A stretch of DNA of 64,000 nucleotides from Verrucomicrobiota bacterium (GCA_017301995.1 JAFLEH010000016.1:85988-149987), one strand, 5' to 3'. Positions 20,889 to 29,733 are shown, counted from the first letter of the stretch. Notes: generated by a model from the sequence alone, not told the origin. A program made the numbers and translations.

Positions 20889-22289
20889 ATGATCCGCCCC
20901 ACCGCACTCTGCCTGATCCTCGCCTCCGCATCGTTTGCCGCGGAAAAATCGATCCTGTTCATCGCCGGCCCGAAAAGCCACGGCACCGGCCAACATGAGC
21001 ACCCCGAAGGCTGCAAGCTCCTCGCCGAACACCTCAACGCCAGCGGGTTGCCGGTGAAGGCCACGGTTTCGCTGGGCTGGCCGGCCGATGCCGCCACCGT
21101 GGCCGCGGCCGATACCGTGGTGATCTACGGCGACGGCAAGGAAGCCCACCCGGCGATCGGCCACCTCGGCGAACTCCGCCAGCGGTACGAAGCCGGAAAA
21201 AGCCTCGCCGTGATCCATTGGGCGCTGGAACCCGATTCCGCGGACACCGCAAAATTGTTGGACGACCTGATCGGCGGGCACTTCGACCCCGAATGGTCGG
21301 TCAATCCGATCTGGAAAATGTCCTCCCCCATCCTATCCAAACACCCCGCGGCGTCCGGCGTGGCTCCGTTCGAGGCGGAGGAAGAGTTTTACTATCATCT
21401 CCGGCTGCGCGCCGACGCCATCCCCCTGCTCCAGGCGCTGCCGCCGGCCTCGTCCCTCGGCGCGGACGGCCCCTACTCGGGAAACCCCACCGTGCGCAAG
21501 GAACTCGCCGAAGGCACCCCGCAAACGCTCGCCTGGGTGGTGGAAAACCCCAACAAATCGCGCGGCTTCGGCTTCACCGGCGGCCATTTCCACCGCCACT
21601 GGGCCAATCCGGATTTCCGCAGGCTGGTCCTCAACGCCATCGTCTGGACCGCGGGCGCCGAGGTGCCCGCCGGCGGCGTCACCAGCACCGCCAAAGCCAC
21701 CCCGGCCTATCAGACCATCGACGAAGCCATCACCAAAGGCGACCTCGCCGACGTGAAACTCCACCTCGCCGCCAACCCGGAGTCCGCCAACCAGGGCCGC
21801 GACAAAAACCGCTCGCCACTCGCCCAGGCAGTGCTCCGCAACAAAACCGAAATCGCCATCGCGCTGCTCGACGCAGGAGCCAAACCCGACGGCCTGGACA
21901 GCTCACAACGCAGCATCCTCCACCTCGCCGTGGACCGCGGCAACGCCACTGTCGTTGCCGCCCTGCTCAAGGCCAAGGCCAATCCCAACCTCGGTGACCG
22001 CGACGGCTGGACACCCCTCCACCACGCCGCCGCCAAAAACCAGTTGGAAATCGCCAAACTCCTCCTCGCCGGCGGGGCCGACCCGATGCTCCTGAGCAAA
22101 CTCGGCGGCACCCCGCTCCACGAAGCCGCCGCCAGCGCCGGCGCACCCCTCGTCCAACTCCTCCTCGACCACAAGGTGGACCCCTCCATCAAATCCAAGG
22201 AAAACGTCACCGCCCTCGACATCGCCCGCAAATTCAACAACCAGGCGGCGGCCGATGTTCTAATAAAGGCAACCGTGCCGAAACCCTGA
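20889..22289 (+). CDS. ThuA-domain protein fused to ankyrin repeats
   Basis: A 466-residue exported protein. After a signal peptide (LCLILASASFAA) comes a ThuA-like domain, related to class I glutamine amidotransferases (KSILFIAGPKSHG, VVIYGDGKEAHP, AVIHWALEPD, GFGFTGGHFHRHW), to about residue 265. The remainder is five to six ankyrin repeats (DGWTPLHHAAAKNQLEIAKL). ThuA domains are linked to trehalose or other sugar metabolism, and their chemistry is poorly known. Ankyrin repeats bind proteins, so the fusion suggests a scaffolded periplasmic enzyme. The ATG at 20889 is chosen because it opens the signal peptide. Confidence 0.85.
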   Translation: MIRPTALCLILASASFAAEKSILFIAGPKSHGTGQHEHPEGCKLLAEHLNASGLPVKATVSLGWPADAATVAAADTVVIYGDGKEAHPAIGHLGELRQRYEAGKSLAVIHWALEPDSADTAKLLDDLIGGHFDPEWSVNPIWKMSSPILSKHPAASGVAPFEAEEEFYYHLRLRADAIPLLQALPPASSLGADGPYSGNPTVRKELAEGTPQTLAWVVENPNKSRGFGFTGGHFHRHWANPDFRRLVLNAIVWTAGAEVPAGGVTSTAKATPAYQTIDEAITKGDLADVKLHLAANPESANQGRDKNRSPLAQAVLRNKTEIAIALLDAGAKPDGLDSSQRSILHLAVDRGNATVVAALLKAKANPNLGDRDGWTPLHHAAAKNQLEIAKLLLAGGADPMLLSKLGGTPLHEAAASAGAPLVQLLLDHKVDPSIKSKENVTALDIARKFNNQAAADVLIKATVPKP

Positions 22290-22304
22290 CCACGGGATCC
22301 GAAG

Positions 22305-22739
22305 TTAGCTTGTCGGACCGGCCCCGCCGTCCTTCTTGAGAAACACCGCGAAGCTGGTTCCCTCCAGAAACTCCCGCGATTTTCCCTCAAGTTTCTCGAA
22401 ATCGTCGTGCAGCGGACAGGGTTCGCCCTTGCCGCACCAGCCCGGACCGAACGGACACGGACTCTCCGACAGCGGGCGCTCGAACAATTCCACCACATCC
22501 ATCAGGAAAATCTCCCCGGCCGGACGCGCCAGACGATAGCCGCCTCCCGGCCCTGTGGTGCCCTTGAGAATTCCCGCCGAAGCCGCCTCACTGAGCAGCT
22601 TGGCCGCCAGCGCCTTCGGGATCTTGCGGGCTTTGCCCACCTCCGCCGACGAAACCGCCACCCCATCAACGGCATGGCACTCCGCTACGTAACTGACCGC
22701 GGACACCGCCTGCCGTGCAAGCTTTCCATAACGAAACAT
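22305..22739 (-). CDS. Rrf2-family transcriptional regulator with a three-Cys cluster
   Basis: A 144-residue protein with an Rrf2 winged helix: YGKLARQAVSAVSYVA at the start, IPKALAAKLLSEAASAGIL as the recognition region, and the wing GPGGGYRLARP. Three cysteines, C95, C102 and C108, lie where IscR and NsrR bind an iron-sulfur cluster, which suggests sensing of Fe-S status, oxygen or nitric oxide. The spacing (six and five residues) is close to, but not identical with, IscR. The divergent porin gene starts 126 bp away and is the likely target. Confidence 0.88.
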   Translation of the reverse strand: MFRYGKLARQAVSAVSYVAECHAVDGVAVSSAEVGKARKIPKALAAKLLSEAASAGILKGTTGPGGGYRLARPAGEIFLMDVVELFERPLSESPCPFGPGWCGKGEPCPLHDDFEKLEGKSREFLEGTSFAVFLKKDGGAGPTS

Positions 22740-22783
22740 GCCAGCAAACTACCCGCATCGCTTACCACTCCAAGAAAAAAATA

Positions 22784-22793
22784 ATTCATGAAT
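22784..22793. promoter_or_regulatory. Candidate operator between rrf2-type gene and porin gene
   Basis: The perfect palindrome ATTCATGAAT lies in an AT-rich stretch midway between the two divergent start codons. Rrf2 regulators bind short AT-rich dyads. The role is inferred from position alone. Confidence 0.35.
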
Positions 22794-22865
22794 AATCTTT
22801 CTTGATTTCAGCGGGGTTTTTCCGATCATCCGGCACCCGCCCCGCGCGGCGGAAATCCAACCGAT

Positions 22866-24086
22866 ATGAAACGCAAAGCCATCCTGTTGTTATCCAGCGC
22901 CAGCCTGCTCCAGGCCGGATCACCAGACCTCGCAACCCCGCTCGCGCCCGCCGCGGGTTACTGGATCACCCCCACCCTCGACATCCGAGCCCGCTACGAA
23001 TTCGCGGACATCGATGGCAAGGATCCGTCCCACGCTCTAACCACCCGGGAACGGGTCGGGCTGAAAACCGTGGAATGGAATGGCTTCAGCGCGCTGGTGG
23101 AAGGCGAATTCTCGCAGGCGCTCATCGACGACTACAACGGCGGTGCGCCCGGCGCGGACCCGTTTGACGCCCGCAATTCGCTAATCGCCGATCCCGAGAC
23201 CAACGAACTCAACCAGGCCTATCTCCAATACAACGGCTTCGACACCCTCGCCCGGATCGGCCGCCAGCGGATCATCTACGACAACGCCGCGTTCATCGGC
23301 AACGTCGGATGGCGCCAGAACGAGCAGACCTACGACGCGATCTCGCTTTCCAACAAATCGATCGCCGGCCTGACCCTGAACTACGCCTACGTCAACCAGG
23401 TGAACCGCATTTTCGGCAGCGACGCGGATGGCGCGCCCGTCGTCAACCCGAACGTGCAGGACATCGGATCCGACACCCATCTGTTCAACGCCTCCTACAC
23501 CGGCATCCAGGGAGTGACCTTCGGCGGCTATATCTATCTGATGGATTTTGAGGAGGTCGCCGGCTGGAACAACGACACCTACGGAATGAGCGCCAAGGGC
23601 GACGTCGCGGGCATCACGCTCTACGGCGAGATCGCCTATCAGGACGACGCCGGTCCGCTCAACACGGACGAGGCATGGTATGTCCACGCCAACGCCACCA
23701 AGGCTTTCGGCGGCCAGACGCTCACGCTCGGCGTGGAGTTTCTCGACGCCGGTTTCCAAACCCCGCTGGCCACGCTGCACGCGTTCAACGGCTTCGCCGA
23801 CGCGTTCGTCGCTTCCCGCACCGCGGGCACGCACGGCGGACTCACCGACGTCTATCTGACCCACAGCCTGCCGGTCTGCTGGGGCATGAAATGGGCCAAC
23901 TCGTTCCACGCCTACGGCGACAATTCCCTATCCACCGACCTCGGATGGGAAATCGACTCCGTGCTCTCGAAAAAATTCGACGACCACTTCACGGCCATCC
24001 TCAAGGTGGCGCATTTCGAATCCGAGAACCGGGCCAAGAACCCCACCACCACCCGCGCCTCGGTGGAACTCGACTACGCCTTCTGA
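22866..24086 (+). CDS. Outer-membrane porin-like beta-barrel protein
   Basis: A 406-residue protein with an N-terminal signal sequence (ILLLSSASLLQAGS). The mature part has many alternating amphipathic strands rich in Tyr, Gly, Asn and Asp (LTLNYAYVNQVNRIFG, GVTFGGYIYLMDF) and ends in Phe (SVELDYAF), the usual C-terminal signal for outer-membrane insertion. The segment RIGRQRIIYDNAAFIGNVGW resembles the alginate-export and porin superfamily. It probably forms a diffusion channel; the substrate is unknown. Divergence from an Rrf2 regulator suggests redox or Fe-S dependent expression. Confidence 0.75.
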   Translation: MKRKAILLLSSASLLQAGSPDLATPLAPAAGYWITPTLDIRARYEFADIDGKDPSHALTTRERVGLKTVEWNGFSALVEGEFSQALIDDYNGGAPGADPFDARNSLIADPETNELNQAYLQYNGFDTLARIGRQRIIYDNAAFIGNVGWRQNEQTYDAISLSNKSIAGLTLNYAYVNQVNRIFGSDADGAPVVNPNVQDIGSDTHLFNASYTGIQGVTFGGYIYLMDFEEVAGWNNDTYGMSAKGDVAGITLYGEIAYQDDAGPLNTDEAWYVHANATKAFGGQTLTLGVEFLDAGFQTPLATLHAFNGFADAFVASRTAGTHGGLTDVYLTHSLPVCWGMKWANSFHAYGDNSLSTDLGWEIDSVLSKKFDDHFTAILKVAHFESENRAKNPTTTRASVELDYAF

Positions 24087-24313
24087 ACCGCTCCGCCCGA
24101 AGGCGGTCGTTTGGGTCATGATGGGAGCCCGTCGCACCGCTGAAGCCGCTGGAATGGAATCCACAATAAGCCTGCCCGCATCCGGTTCGCCCTCCGGCGC
24201 CGGCTTCCGCTCAAACGGAAATCAGCGGACTCAGTGATTCTCAGCGCTTCAGCGGTAAACCCGGGGGACAAACCGCCCCAAACCTCGAACTTCGGGATTG
24301 TGTTCCCATCGGC

Positions 24314-25078
24314 CTAACGCATCCCGAGATCCTTGCGGAATGCGGCGACCATTTTGACGAAACGCAGATCCTTTTCCGGTGACGATTCGTTGTCGTAGTT
24401 GAGACCGTATGGCCAGAAATGCATGCGGTCGGCGTGGAGTTCCGCGTCCGCCCCGTCGAACTCGCGCAGTTGGGCGAGCGCGTGCTTGCCGGTCCACAAG
24501 CCGTCCTTGATGTTTTTCTGCCAATCCGGATGGGTGCCGATGCCAAGGGTGTGGCCGATCTCGTGGAGGGCGACGCGCCGGCTGATCGATCCTCCCCAGT
24601 TGATCCATCCGCTGATGTTGGCGTCGGCGGTGGGCGTTCCGGGACTGTTGTTGGCGGTGACCTGTTTCTTGAAATCGCCATGGCGGTTCATGAAGGAAAC
24701 GGCCGCGTCCATCGCTTCGACGATCCGTTTCCGGCGGTCTTCCGGCCAATTCTCCGATCCGCCGGAAAGCACGTAGGTCAGCGGTCCTTTGTTGGACTTG
24801 GCGTTCGCCGCCGCCTCCCGGTCGGACGCCTCTTTGGCCGCCCTCGCGGCCTGCTCCTCCGCCATTTTTCCGGCATACAACCAGTCCTCGTCGGATAGAC
24901 GGCCGGGCGGAATCACCACCTGCCGCCCGTCCGCCAACCGCACCGTCACGCCGGACTTCTCCGCCTTCACAAACTCCGCCTCTATCCGCCTGCCGTCCGA
25001 CGACGTCCAGACGCGGGGAACTGCGTCAACCCCGAGGGCGAGCGCCACGAACGTTAGTACATGCGGCCACATTTTCAT
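24314..25078 (-). CDS. Exported SHD1-domain zinc metalloprotease-like protein
   Basis: A 254-residue protein. A signal peptide (LTFVALALGVDA) is followed by an SHD1 (Sla1-homology) domain at about residues 20-70 (RVWTSSDGRRIEAEFVKAE). A charged helix follows, and then a zinc-protease domain with HEIGH at 172-176, Gly179 and His183. The third His is one residue later than in the classical metzincin motif HExxHxxGxxH, so the site may be a variant. The start at 25078 is chosen over a much longer frame because it opens the signal peptide. It faces the pseudopilin-like gene at 25197. Confidence 0.78.
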   Translation of the reverse strand: MKMWPHVLTFVALALGVDAVPRVWTSSDGRRIEAEFVKAEKSGVTVRLADGRQVVIPPGRLSDEDWLYAGKMAEEQAARAAKEASDREAAANAKSNKGPLTYVLSGGSENWPEDRRKRIVEAMDAAVSFMNRHGDFKKQVTANNSPGTPTADANISGWINWGGSISRRVALHEIGHTLGIGTHPDWQKNIKDGLWTGKHALAQLREFDGADAELHADRMHFWPYGLNYDNESSPEKDLRFVKMVAAFRKDLGMR

Positions 25079-25196
25079 ATCACGTATTCGGGGGCATTTC
25101 ATCCGCCCGCGGAAGGATCTGCACCATTGCGAACCGGATGGCAAGCCGCAATCCCCGCTTGACGCGGCGGGCCGCCTTGGCACACTGGCATCCGCC

Positions 25197-25952
25197 ATGA
25201 CGACAGAACCACCTCCGCTTCCTCCGGGACAACCACTGGGACTTCCGCCGGTTCCACCCAAGAGGTCCTCCGCTCCGGTGATTCTCATCGTGGTGGCGGT
25301 GGTCGTTACGTTGCTGATCGTGGTGGCGTCGCTTGCGGCAGTAGCCGCCCCGGCTTTGTTGCGAATGAGAAAGAAAGGCAACCAAGCGGCGGCCGCGGCG
25401 GCCGGCAGGAACCTTTCAAATGCGATGATGGAATTCCAGATGGAATACGGCTCCTTTCCTGACGATGAAACGGCCAAGCTCGTGGGACCGAAGAGTCCCT
25501 ATCCGTATGTTCTATCCGGTCCACACTCCAACGACTACCTCCGCCAACTCATCGCGGCCGGACTTGTCAAATCGGAGGATCCGTTTTTCATCAGGGGTAT
25601 GTTCGGCCGGGACAGGCCGGACAACCGGATGGAAAACGGCCACGCGCTGGAACCCGGCGAGGTGGGCTGGGGGTATGTGATGGATGGAAACAAAGCGATT
25701 TCCAGCGAGTCATATGCCGCCCCTTTGTTGGTGGCTCCTTTGATGCCGGACGGACCACCGGGGACCTGCAACCCGAAACTCTTCAACAAGCATGCACCCG
25801 TCATATGCGTGGATGGATCGGTGAAAGACCTGTGGATCAGCCCCGACGGCCACCTTCGCATCAAAGACGGCAAGCTCCTGTTGGAAACCGGCCCCGGTAC
25901 CGTTTGGCCCGCCGGAGTCACCCCGGTGATCCGCCCGCCCGCCGCCCCGTAA
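25197..25952 (+). CDS. Single-span protein, pseudopilin-like
   Basis: A 251-residue protein with a Pro-rich N-terminal tail (PPPLPPGQPLG), one long membrane helix (VILIVVAVVVTLLIVVASLA), and a periplasmic domain that starts ALLRMRKKGNQAAAAAAGRN and continues FQMEYGSFPDDE. The placing of helix, short Ala-rich region and the MEFQMEYGSFP segment resembles type II secretion-like pseudopilins common in this phylum. No GFTLIE-type prepilin cleavage site is visible, so processing is doubtful. Its function is unknown. Its stop codon lies inside a 21-bp repeat that continues into the intergenic palindromes. Confidence 0.65.
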   Translation: MTTEPPPLPPGQPLGLPPVPPKRSSAPVILIVVAVVVTLLIVVASLAAVAAPALLRMRKKGNQAAAAAAGRNLSNAMMEFQMEYGSFPDDETAKLVGPKSPYPYVLSGPHSNDYLRQLIAAGLVKSEDPFFIRGMFGRDRPDNRMENGHALEPGEVGWGYVMDGNKAISSESYAAPLLVAPLMPDGPPGTCNPKLFNKHAPVICVDGSVKDLWISPDGHLRIKDGKLLLETGPGTVWPAGVTPVIRPPAAP

Positions 25953-26141
25953 CCGCCGCCACACTCCCCGTAGCCGCCGCCACACTCCCCGTAGCCGCGC
26001 TCGTGAGAGCGTGGCCCTCCAGGCTCCGTCTGTCCCTCCCGGCCACCTTCTCACGAAGGCGGCTACGACGTTCCCCCCCAATAACCAATAACCAATAACC
26101 AATAACCCCAAGGCGCAGCCGCCCCCACGCTCGTGAGAGCG
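25947..26141. repeat. REP-like palindromic repeat cluster with 21-bp tandem lead-in
   Basis: Two and a half copies of a 21-base unit (CCGTAGCCGCCGCCACACTC) open the cluster. Three hairpins follow: CGCTC-GTGA-GAGCG at 25998-26011, CCTTC-TCAC-GAAGG at 26046-26059, and CGCTC-GTGA-GAGCG at 26128-26141. The first two lie in a head-to-head pair flanked by GTAGCCGC and GCGGCTAC. The stem sequences differ but remain paired. The same family recurs at 59540-59656. Confidence 0.85.
26080..26107. repeat. Heptamer array (AATAACC)4
   Basis: Four perfect AATAACC units lie between two REP-like hairpins, upstream of the ABC ATPase genes. The same unit appears next to rpsE at 63427-63433. Confidence 0.9.
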
Positions 26142-26251
26142 GCACGGCCCTGGAACCCGCCAATGGCAAGCGCGTTCTTCTCTTGGCTCTTGTCTCTGGG
26201 TTCTTGTATCTTCCCCGCCCCCACATTCCGCTTGCCCGGATGGCGCGGCGG

Positions 26252-27265
26252 ATGCACCCTCGACCCCGCATGCCCCCCGACGCTCCGTTGCTGGAGGTGG
26301 ACAAACTCATCACCTCGTTTGAGACCGACCGCGGCATCCTGCGGGCGGTCGATCAGGTGTCGTTCAGCGTCCCGCGCGGAAAAACCGTGGGCATCGTGGG
26401 CGAGTCAGGATGCGGGAAAAGCGTGACCGCCATGTCGATCGTGCGGCTGCTGCCTCAGCCGTCCGGGCGGATTCTGGGCGGCCATGTTTGGTTCAAGGGG
26501 CGCGATCTAACCACTGCCACGCCCGCCGAGCTGTGCAAGCTGCGCGGCGGCGAGATCGGCGTGATTTTCCAAGAGCCGATGACCGCGCTCAATCCGGTCC
26601 ACCGGATCGGGCGGCAGTTGGCGGAGGTGTTTCGCATCCACCGCCGGGTTTCCCGCCGGGAGGCGTGGGAGTCCGCGCTGGAAATGATGCGGCGGGTCCG
26701 CATTCCCGACCCCGAACGCCGGATGATGGACTATCCGCACCAGCTTTCCGGCGGCATGCGCCAGCGGGTGGTCATCGCCCTGGCGCTGGCCTGCAAGCCC
26801 TCGCTGGTGATCGCCGACGAACCCACCACCGCTTTGGACGTCACCGTGCAAGCGCAGATTCTGGACCTCATCAAGAATCTCCAACAGGAAATGGGCATGT
26901 CCGTGATTCTCATCACCCACGACCTCGGAGTGATCGCGGAAACGTGCGATGAAGTGGTCGTGATGTATGCCGGACGCGTCGTCGAGCGTGCCCCGGTGAA
27001 CGAGCTTTTCGAGCGACCGCTGCACGCCTACACCCAAGGGCTGCTGCGCTCGATTCCCACCCTCGACACGCCGTCGAAATCCACCCTGCCCACCATTCCC
27101 GGGATGGTCGCCGGCCTCGACGAACACACCCACGGCTGCCGCTTCTGCCAGCGGATGGAGCGCCGCCAGACCGCTGTCATCGAACGCCCGCGGCTGGAGG
27201 AAGTCAGCCCCGGACATTTTGTGGAAACCTGCCCCCTTTGCTACCAATCCCCCGCTTCCGCGTGA
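26252..27265 (+). CDS. Oligopeptide-type ABC transporter ATP-binding protein (OppD/DppD-like)
   Basis: An ABC ATPase of about 337 residues. Walker A is GESGCGKS, the signature is LSGGMRQRV, Walker B is LVIADEPTTALD, and the H-loop is ILITHDLGV. The C-terminal oligopeptide-transporter extension carries four cysteines (GCRFCQR and CPLC). It energises import of a peptide or similar solute together with the next gene. The start is uncertain: ATG codons at 26240, 26252 and 26270 are all possible. No permease or binding-protein gene lies beside the pair, which is unusual for an opp or dpp operon. The coding sequences overlap by four bases. Confidence 0.9.
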   Translation: MHPRPRMPPDAPLLEVDKLITSFETDRGILRAVDQVSFSVPRGKTVGIVGESGCGKSVTAMSIVRLLPQPSGRILGGHVWFKGRDLTTATPAELCKLRGGEIGVIFQEPMTALNPVHRIGRQLAEVFRIHRRVSRREAWESALEMMRRVRIPDPERRMMDYPHQLSGGMRQRVVIALALACKPSLVIADEPTTALDVTVQAQILDLIKNLQQEMGMSVILITHDLGVIAETCDEVVVMYAGRVVERAPVNELFERPLHAYTQGLLRSIPTLDTPSKSTLPTIPGMVAGLDEHTHGCRFCQRMERRQTAVIERPRLEEVSPGHFVETCPLCYQSPASA

Positions 27266-28284
27266 ATCCATATTTATTAGAAACCGGCGATCTTCGCGTC
27301 CACTTCCCGGTGCGGCGCGGGGTGATTCCGCGCCCGGTCGCCATGGTTAGAGCGGTGGACGGCGTTTCGCTCACCCTCAACCCCGGCGAAACGCTCGGCC
27401 TGGTGGGCGAGTCCGGCTGCGGCAAAACCACCCTCGGCAAGGCCATCGTCCGCCTGCTCAAACCGGTGTCCGGCTCTATCCGATTCGGCGGACGGGACAT
27501 CACCGCGCTCAGCCAGCGGGCGCTGCGCCCGCTGCGGCGCGAGTTCCAGATGGTCTTCCAGGATCCCGCCGAGTCGCTCGATCCGCGGATGAGCGTCCGC
27601 TCGATCATCGAGGAGCCGCTGGTCATCCACGGCCTCGGCGACCGCCAGGAGCGGCGGGAAACCGTGAATGCCTTGCTAGATCGGGTGGGCCTCCCCGCAT
27701 CCGCCGGCGACCGCTATCCGTTCGAGTTTTCCGGCGGCCAGCGCCAGCGGATCGGCATCGCCCGCGCGCTCGCCCTCAAGCCGAAGCTCATCGTTTGCGA
27801 CGAACCGGTGTCCGCGCTCGATGTCTCGGTCCAGTCGCAGATCCTCAATCTGTTAGTGGAACTCCAGCGGGATTTCGGCCTGGCCTATCTGTTCATCGCC
27901 CACGATCTATCCGTGGTCAAACACGTCAGCGACCGCGTGGCGGTGATGTATCTCGGAAAAGTCGTGGAGCTGGCTCCCGCCGAAACCATCTACCGCGATC
28001 CGCGCCACGCCTACACCAAGGCGCTGCTCGCCGCCATTCCCTCGCACGACCCGCGGCACCGTTCCTCGCGGTCCCTGCTGGAAGGCGATGTGCCCTCGCC
28101 CATCGACCCACCGCCCGGCAGCGCCTTCGGCCACCGGATGAACCACCCGCTCTATCCGGAATCCATCGGCGCCGACCTTTCCCTCCGCGAACTCGTCCCC
28201 GGCCACTGGGTCGCCGCCGACCCCTGCTGCGTTTCCGCGGCCGATCTCGAAGCGCTGCGAGCCGACCCCGTGAAGGAGGCGTGA
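27262..28284 (+). CDS. Oligopeptide-type ABC transporter ATP-binding protein (OppF/DppF-like)
   Basis: A 340-residue ABC ATPase, partner of the preceding OppD-like protein. Walker A is GESGCGKT, the signature is FSGGQRQRIG, Walker B is LIVCDEPVSALD and the H-loop is FIAHDLSVV. The C-terminal region has the OppF-type extension. The frame opens with a TTG at 27238, but the GTG at 27262 forms a GTGA overlap with the upstream stop, the usual sign of translational coupling, and is preferred. Confidence 0.9.
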   Translation: MNPYLLETGDLRVHFPVRRGVIPRPVAMVRAVDGVSLTLNPGETLGLVGESGCGKTTLGKAIVRLLKPVSGSIRFGGRDITALSQRALRPLRREFQMVFQDPAESLDPRMSVRSIIEEPLVIHGLGDRQERRETVNALLDRVGLPASAGDRYPFEFSGGQRQRIGIARALALKPKLIVCDEPVSALDVSVQSQILNLLVELQRDFGLAYLFIAHDLSVVKHVSDRVAVMYLGKVVELAPAETIYRDPRHAYTKALLAAIPSHDPRHRSSRSLLEGDVPSPIDPPPGSAFGHRMNHPLYPESIGADLSLRELVPGHWVAADPCCVSAADLEALRADPVKEA

Positions 28285-28461
28285 AACGGCATAGTTGATC
28301 GGGTCAGTTAGATCGTATGCCGATCATATGGGTTGTTTGGATGGCAATTCACGGAGGAACCGTTGATGTAGCATCCGCTCCATGATCACGCCGACTGAAG
28401 TCAGCGCTCCGATTCGCGTGGCAGAACATCCCAAACGCGAAAACGGTATCCCACGCATGCC

Positions 28462-28635
28462 TCACGGCCGCCGCTCCTTTCCTTCCGGCCGGAGCCATTC
28501 GAAGCGGCTCCGCATGGAGAGCGCGGCCTTGATCCGATCCTCGATGCTCATCCGCCGGACGCGCTCGATTTCCGCCTCCAGCGCCTTGCGGGCGCTGGCG
28601 CTCTGGCGGTTCTGGCGTGGTGCTGTCGGTTCCAT
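28462..28635 (-). CDS. Small basic helical protein, 57 aa
   Basis: A short protein with an Arg-rich, amphipathic middle (EIERVRRMSIEDRIKAALSM) followed by RFEWLRPEGKE. The start ATG at 28635 lies within a longer frame that is otherwise antisense to hprK. I recognise no family. The helix looks like a real coding signal, and the gene is divergent from hprK with about 120 bp between starts. A role beside HPr kinase would be speculation. Confidence 0.5.
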   Translation of the reverse strand: MEPTAPRQNRQSASARKALEAEIERVRRMSIEDRIKAALSMRSRFEWLRPEGKERRP

Positions 28636-28755
28636 CGGCGGAGGTGGCTCCACTCTACGCCCTGCCAGCCCGGTGGCGAGAAAAAACCCGGCGTTTTCCC
28701 GTCCCGCCGCGTTTTTCGCGTGCCATCGGGGGGCGGAACTGCTTGAGTCGAAGCC

Positions 28756-29733
28756 ATGCCTCCGCATCGCGTCAAAACCATCAGTTCGATATCCGTGGGT
28801 GAGTTCTACAAAAACCACGCCGCCGGATTGGGTCTCACGCTGACGGGAAACGACGCGGGCTTCGAGCGGCCGATCAGCGAGCCCGCGATGAACCGCCCCG
28901 GTCTGGCACTGGCCGGATTCTTCTCCTACTTCGCGCCGAAACGCGTCCAGGTGCTCGGCAACTCGGAGATGTCCTACCTCCGCAAGCTGCCCGAGGGCAT
29001 GCGCGCCGACCGTTTCCGCCGGATGTGCGACCGCGACATCCCGTGCATCGTGGTCGCCCGCGGCATCAACCTGGGCGACGACCTCCTGGAAGTGGCAAAC
29101 GAACACAAAATCCCGGTTTTCGGCACCTCCATGGTCACGATGAATTTCCTCAACGCGGCCACCATCAAGCTGGAACACGAATTCGCCCCGAGCGTCACCG
29201 TCCACGGCTGCATGGTCGATATGCGCGGCATCGGCGTGCTCCTGATAGGCGCCAGCGGCTCCGGAAAATCGGAAACGGCGATCGGTCTGATCGAGCGGGG
29301 AGCCTCATTGGTCGCCGACGACATGGTGAGGATCAAATACGTGGGTGACGAATTGGTGGGATCCTCGCCCGCCTTGTCGCGGGGGTTCATGGAAATCCGC
29401 GGGATCGGCATCATCAACGTGGCCAACCTCTACGGGCTGACCTCCATCCGACCCGAAAAACGGCTCGACCTCGTGGTGTTGCTCAAACCGAGCGGCGACC
29501 TCAACGAGGTGGACCGCTGCGGCATGACCAAGGACACCTACGAAATCCTCGGCCAGCGCGTGGAGCAGGTGGAAATCCCGGTCGGCCCCGGCCGCGACAC
29601 CGCGCGCATGGTCACCATCGCCGCGCTCGACCAACAGTTGCGTCTGCTGGGTTTCAACATGGCCGACCAATTCAACGAGCGCCTGATCCAGCACATGAGC
29701 GCCGGCGGCGCGGGGCAGATGGAAGGACGTTAG
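28756..29733 (+). CDS. hprK: HPr kinase/phosphorylase
   Basis: A 325-residue enzyme that phosphorylates and dephosphorylates a Ser of the PTS carrier HPr in response to carbon status. The N-terminal domain occupies about residues 1-135. The C-terminal kinase domain has the catalytic His150 (VTVHGCMVDMRG), Walker A GASGSGKS (165-172), the acidic pair in VADDMV (188-189), and the family signature MEIRGIGIINV (212-222). Length and motif order match the family. No HPr or PTS gene is in the window. The lipoprotein gene downstream begins 64 bases after its stop. Confidence 0.95.
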   Translation: MPPHRVKTISSISVGEFYKNHAAGLGLTLTGNDAGFERPISEPAMNRPGLALAGFFSYFAPKRVQVLGNSEMSYLRKLPEGMRADRFRRMCDRDIPCIVVARGINLGDDLLEVANEHKIPVFGTSMVTMNFLNAATIKLEHEFAPSVTVHGCMVDMRGIGVLLIGASGSGKSETAIGLIERGASLVADDMVRIKYVGDELVGSSPALSRGFMEIRGIGIINVANLYGLTSIRPEKRLDLVVLLKPSGDLNEVDRCGMTKDTYEILGQRVEQVEIPVGPGRDTARMVTIAALDQQLRLLGFNMADQFNERLIQHMSAGGAGQMEGR

